In this document: one piece after another, positions 23,788-31,248 of the stretch
Numbering within the stretch: position 1 is the stretch's first letter
Layout: each line of letters begins with the position of its first letter
NCBI GenBank assembly: GCA_020353155.1
Contig: CP070689.1
Location: forward strand, 2,246,198 to 2,288,410
From: Deltaproteobacteria bacterium
GTDB taxonomy: Bacteria > Desulfobacterota > Syntrophobacteria > BM002
DNA length: 42,213 nt
Direction: 5' to 3'
Notes under the pieces: generated by a model
What the model was told of the DNA's origin: nothing
Seen by the model: only the letters and a program-made list of their open reading frames with translations
The model's database searches: none
Translations under genes and position numbers: made by a program

Positions 23788-25668
23788 TTACTTGGGTAGA
23801 AGAATAGTGAAGCAGGAACCTTTGTTAGGTTCTGACACCAGTTGAATGGTGCCACCATGTTCGCGCACAATTTTTTGGGTGATAGCCAGCCCCAGACCTG
23901 TCCCTCTGGCCCCCTTGGTACTGTAGAGATGCTCGAAAACCTGCTCCTGAAGTTCTTTGGTCATGCCACGACCGGTGTCTTTGACCTGCAAGCTCACTCC
24001 CGTGTCTGCTTCGTCTCGGCTGGACACTGTTATTTGACCGCCACTGATGTTTTCCGGAAAAGCCTCAATGGCATTGGTCACCAGGTTCAAGAGGCAGGAA
24101 TGAATACCCTCCGCATCTACTTGTACTAAAGGTAGTGATGGGTCCAGATTCCGGATCAGCTGGATTTGTCGATCTTTAGCTTTTTCCTCCATTAGCTCGC
24201 AGACTTCATTAACAATATCATTTAAAGAGCAACTTTGTCGCAAAGGTGGGCTACTGCGAGCATAGCTCAGCATATCCAAAGTCATACGAGAGATGCGATT
24301 AATATTCTTGCCTACCAGGTTCCACCCTTTACGGAGCAAGTCAGCTTTCTCTTTTTCCAACCCCTTGTCCACCATAAAAGCGCCGAGTTTCATGCCGTGG
24401 AGAATGTTTTTAACTCCATGGGCGATGCCTGCTGTGGCCCGGCCCATGGCGGCCATTCGTTCGCTCTCGATGAGCTCAGACTCAAGCCGCTTGAGCTGAC
24501 GCATATCCTTGAAGTAGCCAACCATGGCTACCTCCTTGCCCTCCTCATATAGCAGGGTTGCCGAGAGTAGGATTGGAACCAGCTCGCCCTTCTTGGTCAG
24601 AGCCTTTGCTTCGCAGTTTACCAGTCTACCTGACCCCCCGTAGTCATCGCTGTAGGTTAGTTTCTTAATCCTCTTGGCGTCACCCTTGGGATAAAGCTTG
24701 GTGACACTCATCCCCGAGAGAGCTTCTTCGGCAGTGTAGCCGTAGATGTGCTCCGCGCCCTCGTTGAAAATTATGATATTGCCCTTGGGGTCATTGGCAA
24801 TGATTCCATCCATCGAGGTCTGGACAAGATTGTGTTCAAACTCATAGCGCGTTACGAGCTCTCGTTCGAGGCGTTTTACTTCACGCATGTCCTTGAAGTA
24901 GCCAACAGTGGCCACCTCTCGGCCTTCTTCGTAAAGCAGAGTGGCTGAAAGCAAGATGGGATGATTTTCACCTTTCTTGGTGAGAATTTCCGTCTCATAG
25001 TTGATCAATCTTCCGGGACCTCCGAACTCGGGCCCATAGATCATCTTCTTGATCTTTCTGGCAACTCCCTCGGAGTAAAGCTGGGTAACATGTAAACTGG
25101 TGATCGCCTCCTCACGCGTATAGCCGTAAATGCGTTCTGCACCCTCATTGAAGATTATAATGTTACCCTTGCGGTCATTGGCTATGATTCCATCCATTGA
25201 AGTCTGGATAAGGTTGTGTTCGAGTTCGTGCCGTTTTTCCAGCTCTGCAGTGGTATCCCTGATCAACCCCTCCAGATTTTCAACATATGCCCTAAGCTTG
25301 TCGCTCTTCCAAAGCCTTTCTTCTGAGCGCCTAAGGGCATCGGCTAGAGCTTCCTTGCTTATTGGCTTCTTGACTAAATCGGTTACATCGTATTGCAGGG
25401 CCTGAATGGCCAGATCCACTTCATAGCTCTCACTAGTGACAACGACTTGAACTTCCGGATTTTGCTCTTTTACCCTCTTCACCAAGTCAATGCCATCTAT
25501 ATCAGCCAGGCCCATGTCCACGACGACTACATCCGGCAGTTCCCGGGCAAAAATCTCCAGCCCCTCACCGCCTTCACTAGCGGCAAAAACAGCATGCCCG
25601 TCACTCTCCACGGCGACTTCCAGGTCTTTCCTGGTTTGCTCGTTATTATCTATCAGCAAAATTTTCAT
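23788..25668 (-). CDS. Receiver-PAS-PAS-histidine kinase hybrid
   Basis: This is a cytoplasmic sensor kinase of about 626 residues with no membrane helix. An N-terminal receiver domain (1-112) carries Asp51 in VVVVDMG as phosphoacceptor, but its acidic pair is D7-N8 instead of the usual D-D. A coiled linker follows, then two PAS domains (about 152-275 and 277-400) that are near copies of each other: both contain HNLxQTSMDGIIAND, GNIIIFNEGAE and ILLSATLLYEEG. The kinase core has the phosphorylated His near 415 in ATAGIAHGVKN, N-box NLVTNAIEAF, and ATP loops DTGRGM and GTGLGLAITQKIV. The start at 25668 is chosen because the receiver begins MKILLIDNN; 15 earlier codons are probably not used. A receiver protein gene lies upstream. 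Confidence 0.9.
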   Translation of the reverse strand: MKILLIDNNEQTRKDLEVAVESDGHAVFAASEGGEGLEIFARELPDVVVVDMGLADIDGIDLVKRVKEQNPEVQVVVTSESYEVDLAIQALQYDVTDLVKKPISKEALADALRRSEERLWKSDKLRAYVENLEGLIRDTTAELEKRHELEHNLIQTSMDGIIANDRKGNIIIFNEGAERIYGYTREEAITSLHVTQLYSEGVARKIKKMIYGPEFGGPGRLINYETEILTKKGENHPILLSATLLYEEGREVATVGYFKDMREVKRLERELVTRYEFEHNLVQTSMDGIIANDPKGNIIIFNEGAEHIYGYTAEEALSGMSVTKLYPKGDAKRIKKLTYSDDYGGSGRLVNCEAKALTKKGELVPILLSATLLYEEGKEVAMVGYFKDMRQLKRLESELIESERMAAMGRATAGIAHGVKNILHGMKLGAFMVDKGLEKEKADLLRKGWNLVGKNINRISRMTLDMLSYARSSPPLRQSCSLNDIVNEVCELMEEKAKDRQIQLIRNLDPSLPLVQVDAEGIHSCLLNLVTNAIEAFPENISGGQITVSSRDEADTGVSLQVKDTGRGMTKELQEQVFEHLYSTKGARGTGLGLAITQKIVREHGGTIQLVSEPNKGSCFTILLPK

Positions 25669-25763
25669 CGCGCCCAGCTCTCTCCTGGCCCAACGATCCA
25701 AGGAGAGTCTCACTCTCCTGCGTTAAGAACTACCACTGTCCGAAAAATGACAGCCTTTCAGAT

Positions 25764-26156
25764 TCAGTCCTTTAAAAGGACTTTTACATTATGTATTAGT
25801 TCCTCCGGTTCTATGGGTTTTTCCATAAAAATATCCGCATGAATCCAGTCAAGGTCTTCTTCCAGGGTCCTGCCGTAACCTTTTTCTGCCGGTGGCCGGG
25901 CTGAAACTATCATTATGGGCATGCCATATACGCCCTCCCTCTCCTTCATCTTGGTTGCAAAATCCAAGCCCTCGTGCATGGTTGCCATCATGATATCCAA
26001 AATGAGTAGGTCTGGCCTTTGTTCCAAAAGCAGCTGGTAACCTGATTTTGTATCTAAGGCAGTAAACACCTGGTAGTCATATTCGGAAAGTATCTCGCTC
26101 ATGGCATCGCAGATCTCCGGATCGTCGTCAATTATTACAATTTTCTTACCGCTCAT
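25764..26156 (-). CDS. Single-domain response regulator
   Basis: This 130-residue receiver has no output domain. The phosphorylation site is complete: acidic residues D10-D12 in VIIDDDPE, phosphoacceptor Asp54 in LLILDIMM, the Ser in MIVSARPP, and the conserved Lys in FMEKPIEPEE near the C-terminus. AAGGAGGGAG precedes the ATG. It is followed closely by the hybrid kinase, so a phosphorelay is likely, and a PilB-type ATPase is encoded just upstream on the same strand, although 204 bases separate them. By analogy such lone receivers act through protein contacts, for example on motility or pilus machinery; the target is inferred, not shown. Confidence 0.9.
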   Translation of the reverse strand: MSGKKIVIIDDDPEICDAMSEILSEYDYQVFTALDTKSGYQLLLEQRPDLLILDIMMATMHEGLDFATKMKEREGVYGMPIMIVSARPPAEKGYGRTLEEDLDWIHADIFMEKPIEPEELIHNVKVLLKD

Positions 26157-26360
26157 CTTCTGCTCCCTCCTTGCTTAATTATGGGCTTATATCCCAACAT
26201 ACAATTTTACCTATTTTAATTCCAGTAAAAATAATAACCTGTTACATCTGACTATAAGGAAACCCCAGTTAGGTCGAAAATATTGGAAAGGAAAGGTCCT
26301 GGTTAGAAAAAAAGCAAAGTTTTGGCGTAGAAGTTACCTCAAGGACTCTTTTGCCCCACA

Positions 26361-28628
26361 TTAGACAATGCAAACCCTTCTCACCTGGGAAAAATCGGTC
26401 AAACCCTGGAAGACCTTAAGAATTCCATCTTGTTTGAGGGTACGCATGCCCTCGTTTATGGCTGCCCTGCGGATTTCTTCCATGTGGGCCCTATTCTGGA
26501 TAAGTTCTTTGATTTCTTCACTGGCTACGAGCAACTCGTGTATGCCAGCTCTTCCCCGGTAACCGCTGTCGTTGCAATTATGACAGCCACGCCCGCGGTA
26601 AAGCTGAAGGTCGTCTTTGTAATCAAAGCCGAGTTCCTCAAATAGATCTTCGCCATACTCCTGGGCCAAAAGGTCAAATTCTTGCCTTTCCGGGTGGTAA
26701 CCCTCCTTGCATTCCGGGCAGATAGTCCGAACTAGCCTCTGGGCCAGTATACCCAGCAAGGCATCGGCAAAGTTCAACGGGTTCATACCCATGTCGATGA
26801 GGCGTGTCACAGTCTCTGGGGCACTGTTGGTGTGCAAGGTGCTCAGCACCAAATGACCGGTGAGTGAAGCTTCCAAACCGATGGTGGCTGTTTCTGCGTC
26901 GCGCATCTCACCCACCATAATCACATCTGGGTCTGCTCGGAGGAATGACCTCATGGCCTCTGCAAAAGTGTAACCGATCTTGGCGTGGGTTTGCACCTGG
27001 CGTAGGCCATACTGAGATATCTCAACCGGGTCCTCCGCAGTCCAGATCTTCACTTCTGGGCGGTTTATGTATCCAAGAACAGAGTGTAAGGTGGTAGTCT
27101 TGCCTGAACCCGTAGGGCCAACCACCAATATTATTCCATATGGTTTCTCGGCGAGATCCACCAGCTTCTTGAGATTTGGCTCTGAAAAAGCCATCTTCTC
27201 AAGGGGCAGCGGCTTTCCAGAAGCCAAGACCCTGAGGACAACATCCTCTCTTCCCCCGGCCGTTGGTGTAACTTCTACTCGTAGTTCCACATCCTTTTTG
27301 CCATACTTGACCTTTATTTTGCCGCTTTGAGGCAACCTCTTTTCGGCGATGTCCAGTTTAGCCATGATCTTGACCCGACTCACCAAGGGCCTGGAGTGGG
27401 TGGGGGGAACGTCCATGTACTTGTAGCAGGCTCCATCCCGTCGGAAGCGAATCTCTGTGGGCTGCCTACCGAAGTAGGGCTCTATGTGGATGTCTGAGGC
27501 GCCCTGGTCATATGCATCTTTTATAAGCTGGTTGGCCAGCCTGACTATTCCCGCATCACTCTCATTCAGTAGTTCCTCTTCCTCCTCATCCCTGTATGCA
27601 TGCTCACCTTCGAGCTCGCCAAGAATCGTACTGACCGAAGTGACTTCTGCCTCGTCTCCGAGAGCAGTGTCAATGAAGCGAAGGATGTCGTCCCTCAGCG
27701 CCACCCTGAACTCATAGTCTTCAGCATGCATGAGATTCTTTATTTCTTTGACCCGTTCAGCGTTGTGCGGATCATCGATCAGAACAATCATCTTGCCGTC
27801 TTCTTTTTGCATAGGCACCCAGAAGTTACGTTTCAAATAGCCGAGATTGAGGCCCCTGACCAGTTCAGAGGGAATGATGATTCTGTCCTCGTAGAATACG
27901 AAGGGGACACCATAGTAGGCTTCAAACGACCTAGCTAGAGCCTTTTTGGACACGTTGAAATCGTGAACCAGAACCGTGGGCAAGTCGGCTTTTTGTTCTC
28001 TAGCTCTAGCTATGGCCTTATTGAGATCATCTTCACTGATAATCTGTTGAGTTAACAGGTAATCAAATTTAGTAGGTTGTCTTTGTATGCGGCTCTGGTT
28101 GTGGAAGGCGAGCCCCAGCACCTTGCATATTTCGCCCATATATTTTTCATCTTCTGGAGAAAATCTATCGGCTCCGACCTTGTTAATTACCTCGAGTACC
28201 CCTTTCAAATACTTGTTGTATAAAATGGGACCGGAGAGTAGTTGCCGTGTTTTGAATCCGCTAATTTGATCCCAGTGATCATCGAACTTGAGATCTCCAT
28301 CCAGCTTCTTGAGTTCATCTGAGTCGTAGACATTTACAATGTTGAAGGTCTTACCCGAAACCGCCGTGTGACCAGCCACACTGGTCTTTTCGAGGTTCAG
28401 CCGGATCTCCTTAACCTCATCACCCTCCTTTATTTTGGAAAAAATCTCTCGCTTTTCAGTATCAACACCGTAAACGGTAATTCTCTCTGCATCAAAAAGT
28501 GCAATAATTTCATCTTTCAAATAAAGTAAAATCTCATCCAAGTCCCTGGCATCATTTAACTGATGGGTGATACGGTTGAGAAGCCGCTCTTTCTTTAGTT
28601 GTCCTTCAATAACAGCTTTGGTGGTCAC
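26361..28628 (-). CDS. GAF-MshEN-PilB type secretion/pilus ATPase
   Basis: This 755-residue hexameric ATPase, of the type IV pilus extension / type II secretion GspE-PilB family, has an added N-terminal GAF sensor domain. The GAF domain covers about residues 18-180, an MshEN/T2SSE-N domain about 190-330, and the ATPase about 370-720. Motifs are Walker A GPTGSGKTT near 505, the Asp box and Walker B PDVIMVGEMRD near 569, the STLHTN segment, and a zinc tetracysteine (CPEC near 638, CHNC near 683). The start is GTG 28628 because GGGGGAGG lies seven bases upstream; the frame continues to 28673, but those codons come from repeat family G. The GAF ligand is unknown. No pilin or other pilus gene lies nearby. 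Confidence 0.9.
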   Translation of the reverse strand: MTTKAVIEGQLKKERLLNRITHQLNDARDLDEILLYLKDEIIALFDAERITVYGVDTEKREIFSKIKEGDEVKEIRLNLEKTSVAGHTAVSGKTFNIVNVYDSDELKKLDGDLKFDDHWDQISGFKTRQLLSGPILYNKYLKGVLEVINKVGADRFSPEDEKYMGEICKVLGLAFHNQSRIQRQPTKFDYLLTQQIISEDDLNKAIARAREQKADLPTVLVHDFNVSKKALARSFEAYYGVPFVFYEDRIIIPSELVRGLNLGYLKRNFWVPMQKEDGKMIVLIDDPHNAERVKEIKNLMHAEDYEFRVALRDDILRFIDTALGDEAEVTSVSTILGELEGEHAYRDEEEEELLNESDAGIVRLANQLIKDAYDQGASDIHIEPYFGRQPTEIRFRRDGACYKYMDVPPTHSRPLVSRVKIMAKLDIAEKRLPQSGKIKVKYGKKDVELRVEVTPTAGGREDVVLRVLASGKPLPLEKMAFSEPNLKKLVDLAEKPYGIILVVGPTGSGKTTTLHSVLGYINRPEVKIWTAEDPVEISQYGLRQVQTHAKIGYTFAEAMRSFLRADPDVIMVGEMRDAETATIGLEASLTGHLVLSTLHTNSAPETVTRLIDMGMNPLNFADALLGILAQRLVRTICPECKEGYHPERQEFDLLAQEYGEDLFEELGFDYKDDLQLYRGRGCHNCNDSGYRGRAGIHELLVASEEIKELIQNRAHMEEIRRAAINEGMRTLKQDGILKVFQGLTDFSQVRRVCIV

Positions 28629-28640
28629 GCTTTTTCCTCC

Positions 28641-28677
28641 CCCGTGGCGCAAAGCGCATAACGCCTGGCGCACAGCT
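28641..28677 (-). repeat. Repeat block 13 (family G)
   Basis: A short run of GCGCC-containing words (GTGCGCCAGGCGTTATGCGC type, minus strand) lies immediately upstream of the PilB ribosome binding site. It is open in the PilB frame and would add 15 residues if translated. I see no other feature between 28678 and 28946. Confidence 0.6.
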
Positions 28678-28946
28678 TAAGAATAATTCTCTCGGTATTG
28701 CGGCCCATGCTCGAGAATCGAGTAACATGCAAGGACCCTGCCACCGGCCTTAGACTATTTGTTGGTTATCATTGGGAATTTCATAATTCTGGAGCCTGAA
28801 ATACTTGGCTGTCATTTCGACCTAAAGGGCAACCAGTAGGCAGATCTCAGGTGGTTTGGTGTGTCTCAGAAGGTTACAGTGAATTTACTCCCCAGCTGCA
28901 TGCTCGGCTGTTTCTACCTACTAGATGAATCTTCTTACGTTACGGT

Positions 28947-30113
28947 CTAGTAAAGAAACATCGGTTTTCCCATGACGTGGCGGACCTTAGGTCGGTATTG
29001 TTCCGAATCATATAGCTCTCTAACGTCAACTCTCTTCTGTCCGCTGGTAATCATGCTCATGGGCACATCCGTGTATACTCCCTGGCTCAAGGCTACCATG
29101 CGGCCGCTAACTTTTTTGAGAACTAGGTCAATGGCCATGTTGGCATAGTTTACTGCCACCATCAGGTCAAGAGAATCCGGGGCGCCACTCCTCATTAGGT
29201 ACGAGAGCTGTTGGAAAATAATGTTCTGACCGGTTAATTTCTTCAGAACCTCACCGGTAATCATACCGATCCCGCCTAGTTTGCGATGACCATAGGCGTC
29301 GGCCTTGCCATACTGTACCATGTCGCCGCTTATCATGCGGGCACCCTCACTGATAGTGAGCATGGCATAATTGCTGGGATTGGACTGCTTGTCCTCCATG
29401 ATCAAACGGGCGAGCCTCTCGGGGTCAAAAGGAACTTCTGAGATTATGGCCCGGTCAGCACTAGCTAGATACGCTGAGATCAGTGAAGTCTCACCACAGT
29501 AGCGACCGAAGAGTTCTATAACCGCGATGCGTTCGTGAGAACCGGTAGAGGTGCGCAGAGCGTGGATAAAATTCACACTCCTGGTTACCGCGGTGGAAAA
29601 GCCAATACAATAGTCGGTTCCATGGACGTCGTTGTCCATGGTTTTTGGGATTGCCACCGCAGGGAAGCCCTCTTCGTGAAGACGCTCTCCATAACTGAGC
29701 GTGTCATCTCCTCCAATTGGAATCAATACATCAATGCCGAGATGTTTCAGGTTGCTGAGCACGTGCTCGGTAAAGTCATTCAGCTCACCTTCCTTGGCCT
29801 GGCCTTTGAGAAACTCAGGAACGTTTTCGTACTTGACCTTTCCTGGATTGGTTCTCGAGGTGTGGAGATAGGTGCCTCCGGATCTATCTATGGTGCGAAC
29901 TGTGCTCTTCTCCAACTCTATAATATTCTTTTTCATGGACTCGGGGTCGTTAGGATTAAACTCAAGAAGGCCAGCCCATCCTCTGCGGATTCCCACTACC
30001 CTAAACCCTTCCTCGATACCACGATAAACCAGTGCTTTGATGCATGGGTTCAATCCGGGCACATCGCCGCCACCAGTAAGTATGGCTATGCTAAGGGTTT
30101 TTTTTGCTGTCAT
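28947..30113 (-). CDS. 6-phosphofructokinase, pyrophosphate-dependent type
   Basis: This 388-residue enzyme of the PfkA superfamily converts fructose 6-phosphate to the 1,6-bisphosphate. Glycine loops [13 protein letters not shown] at the start and [12 protein letters not shown] near residue 133 are clear, and [20 protein letters not shown] carries the catalytic TxDND motif. The second Asp in GGDD and the Lys in PKTMDND are the residues that mark pyrophosphate-using enzymes; ATP-using ones normally have Gly at these two places. So PPi is the likely phosphoryl donor, and the enzyme may act reversibly. AAGGAGAAG precedes the ATG, and a sigma-70 promoter is at 30194-30222. It is a single-gene unit. 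Confidence 0.9.
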   Translation of the reverse strand: MTAKKTLSIAILTGGGDVPGLNPCIKALVYRGIEEGFRVVGIRRGWAGLLEFNPNDPESMKKNIIELEKSTVRTIDRSGGTYLHTSRTNPGKVKYENVPEFLKGQAKEGELNDFTEHVLSNLKHLGIDVLIPIGGDDTLSYGERLHEEGFPAVAIPKTMDNDVHGTDYCIGFSTAVTRSVNFIHALRTSTGSHERIAVIELFGRYCGETSLISAYLASADRAIISEVPFDPERLARLIMEDKQSNPSNYAMLTISEGARMISGDMVQYGKADAYGHRKLGGIGMITGEVLKKLTGQNIIFQQLSYLMRSGAPDSLDLMVAVNYANMAIDLVLKKVSGRMVALSQGVYTDVPMSMITSGQKRVDVRELYDSEQYRPKVRHVMGKPMFLY

Positions 30114-30193
30114 ACTTCTTCTCCTTCTGACGATTCGCTCTGAGTCTGCATACCACTACAGAGAAACCTAAGAAAAACTCGACCAATTTTACA

Positions 30194-30222
30194 GGTATAG
30201 ATTTTTATGTAGGTGGGTTCAA
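30194..30222 (-). promoter_or_regulatory. Sigma-70 promoter for phosphofructokinase
   Basis: On the minus strand TTGAAC (30222-30217) and TATACC (30199-30194) are spaced by 17 bases. Transcription should begin about 75 bases before the ATG at 30113. Confidence 0.65.
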
Positions 30223-30270
30223 TTTAATCTGAATTGAGTAGTGTAGTCAATAAATAAGGGTCCTGAGGCA

Positions 30271-30566
30271 GAGGATGGAGGACAGAGAATTGATGTCGGA
30301 AGTCACGAGGTCACTAGGCACTAAGGACTAGGGACTAGGCACTTTTCGATTGCGGATTGCGGATGTGAGATGTGGGACGGCATAGAGCATAGGGCATGGA
30401 GCATAGAGTAAGGAGTCAGAATTCAAAATCCAGGAGGCAAGAACATAAAGAGTGTGCTTCCCTTCTGGCTCCTATCTTCTGGCTACTTGAATCTTTGCGG
30501 TTTCAACGACTTTAACGATTTGAGTAAGTGACACCATGCGCTATGCTCTGTGCGCTATGCAAAAGC
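30271..30566 (+). repeat. Mosaic repeat block 14, the richest block
   Basis: The 488-base gap between the phosphofructokinase and the small gene at 30602 is filled mainly by repeats and contains no gene. Plus-strand order is H (30275-30290), D (30294-30312), E (30312-30341), B (30345-30364), M (30363-30378), A (30380-30410), an H-like segment (30408-30440), J (about 30460-30487) and C (30497-30525). A short A/G segment in the opposite orientation (30534-30560) then faces the end of the gene at 30602. Almost all families are present, and most run against the direction of both flanking genes. Confidence 0.8.
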
Positions 30567-30601
30567 AGAGTGTGAGACTTAACGAGCTACCTGCGTGCTG
30601 A

Positions 30602-30853
30602 CTACAGTCCCAAACGGACGTACCATTTGCCGCGACGGGCAGCACGCTGTTCCCTTTGAATTCGGTCTATTTTTTTCTCATAATATTTTTTGCACTGTTT
30701 GATAAAGTGCTGAGATCTTCGCGGATCTGAAAGCCCCGCCTTCTCAAAGGGAGCATCCCAGCATCCTAACTTCAAGAGGCTGGCATCTAAATTCGGGTTG
30801 CTGAGAAGCTTTAGCTTGCTTTCGTAATAAGCTAGTTTGCCCGTTAGTTTCAT
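30602..30853 (-). CDS. Small basic protein, unknown
   Basis: This 83-residue protein (MKLTGKLAYYESKLKLL...) is rich in Lys, Arg and Tyr, with a predicted long C-terminal helix around QCKKYYEKKIDRIQREQRAARRG. It has one Cys near residue 30 (LGCWDAPF) and one near residue 52, and no membrane segment. The start is set at 30853 because GGGAGGACTAAG precedes the ATG; the frame extends 40 codons further, but those cross the regulatory region. It could bind nucleic acid because of its charge, but I recognise no family. A perfect 14-base palindrome lies 26 bases upstream of its start. Confidence 0.6.
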   Translation of the reverse strand: MKLTGKLAYYESKLKLLSNPNLDASLLKLGCWDAPFEKAGLSDPRRSQHFIKQCKKYYEKKIDRIQREQRAARRGKWYVRLGL

Positions 30854-30878
30854 CTTAGTCCTCCCTCTAATGTATCTA

Positions 30879-30892
30879 ATTGTGTACACAAT
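30879..30892. promoter_or_regulatory. Palindromic operator-like site
   Basis: ATTGTGTACACAAT is a perfect 14-base palindrome, 26 bases upstream of the small gene starting at 30853. It sits in the spacer of a weak minus-strand promoter candidate (TTGCCC, 17 bases, GATACA), which would allow a dimeric repressor to block it. The regulator is not in the window. Confidence 0.45.
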
Positions 30893-31003
30893 CGGGCAAG
30901 CCCAACCGCCCCCCATAAATTTTTTTCTTAGATAACAATAGCTTGCAGAGTTAGATAGTTTCAGGCCCCTCATTATTTTGCAACCAGCATGCCAAATAAT
31001 GCG

Positions 31004-31068
31004 AGACGGGAGGTCGCAGGGATCTGGGATCAGAAGACAGAAGACGGAGATTGCAGGGCTGCTCGGTC
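31004..31068 (+). repeat. Repeat block 15 (family D)
   Basis: A short plus-strand run of D-like words (GGGAGGTCGCAGGGATCTGG type, then AGAAGACAGAAGACGGAG) lies between the divergent small gene and the leader of the spermidine-synthase-like gene. Confidence 0.5.
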
Positions 31069-31104
31069 ATTTGTTGCAATATCGGAGTGTTTCCTAATCA
31101 TCCA

Positions 31105-31133
31105 TTGAACAATTCTTAATTTGAGACTATATT
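31105..31133 (+). promoter_or_regulatory. Sigma-70 promoter with terminator leader
   Basis: TTGAAC (31105-31110) and TATATT (31128-31133) are spaced by 17 bases. Transcription should start near 31140, about 110 bases before the ATG at 31249. Confidence 0.7.
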
Positions 31134-31190
31134 CTCTCAGTGTCAGGGAATACGGATGTTCTAAAAACAGTGAGGGAAAGCACGACCGAG

Positions 31191-31222
31191 GGCAGGGTCA
31201 TCTCCAGCCCTGCCTTTTTTTC
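31191..31222 (+). terminator. Intrinsic terminator in a gene leader
   Basis: GGCAGGG (31191-31197) pairs with CCCTGCC (31208-31214), with a 10-base loop, followed by seven or more T (31215-31222). It lies between the promoter at 31105 and the ATG at 31249, with no plus-strand gene before it. It is therefore an attenuator of the next gene or the end of a small RNA of about 80 bases. Confidence 0.7.
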
Positions 31223-31248
31223 AAATACTTTTTTTGGGGCTAGAGACA

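Noticed and set aside
28629..28673. Longer N-terminus of the PilB ATPase
   Set aside because: The extra 15 codons overlap family G words and the ribosome site; GTG 28628 is better placed.
30271..30566. CRISPR array
   Set aside because: No identical repeats of 24-40 bases with unique spacers and no cas genes; the units are short, tandem and degenerate.
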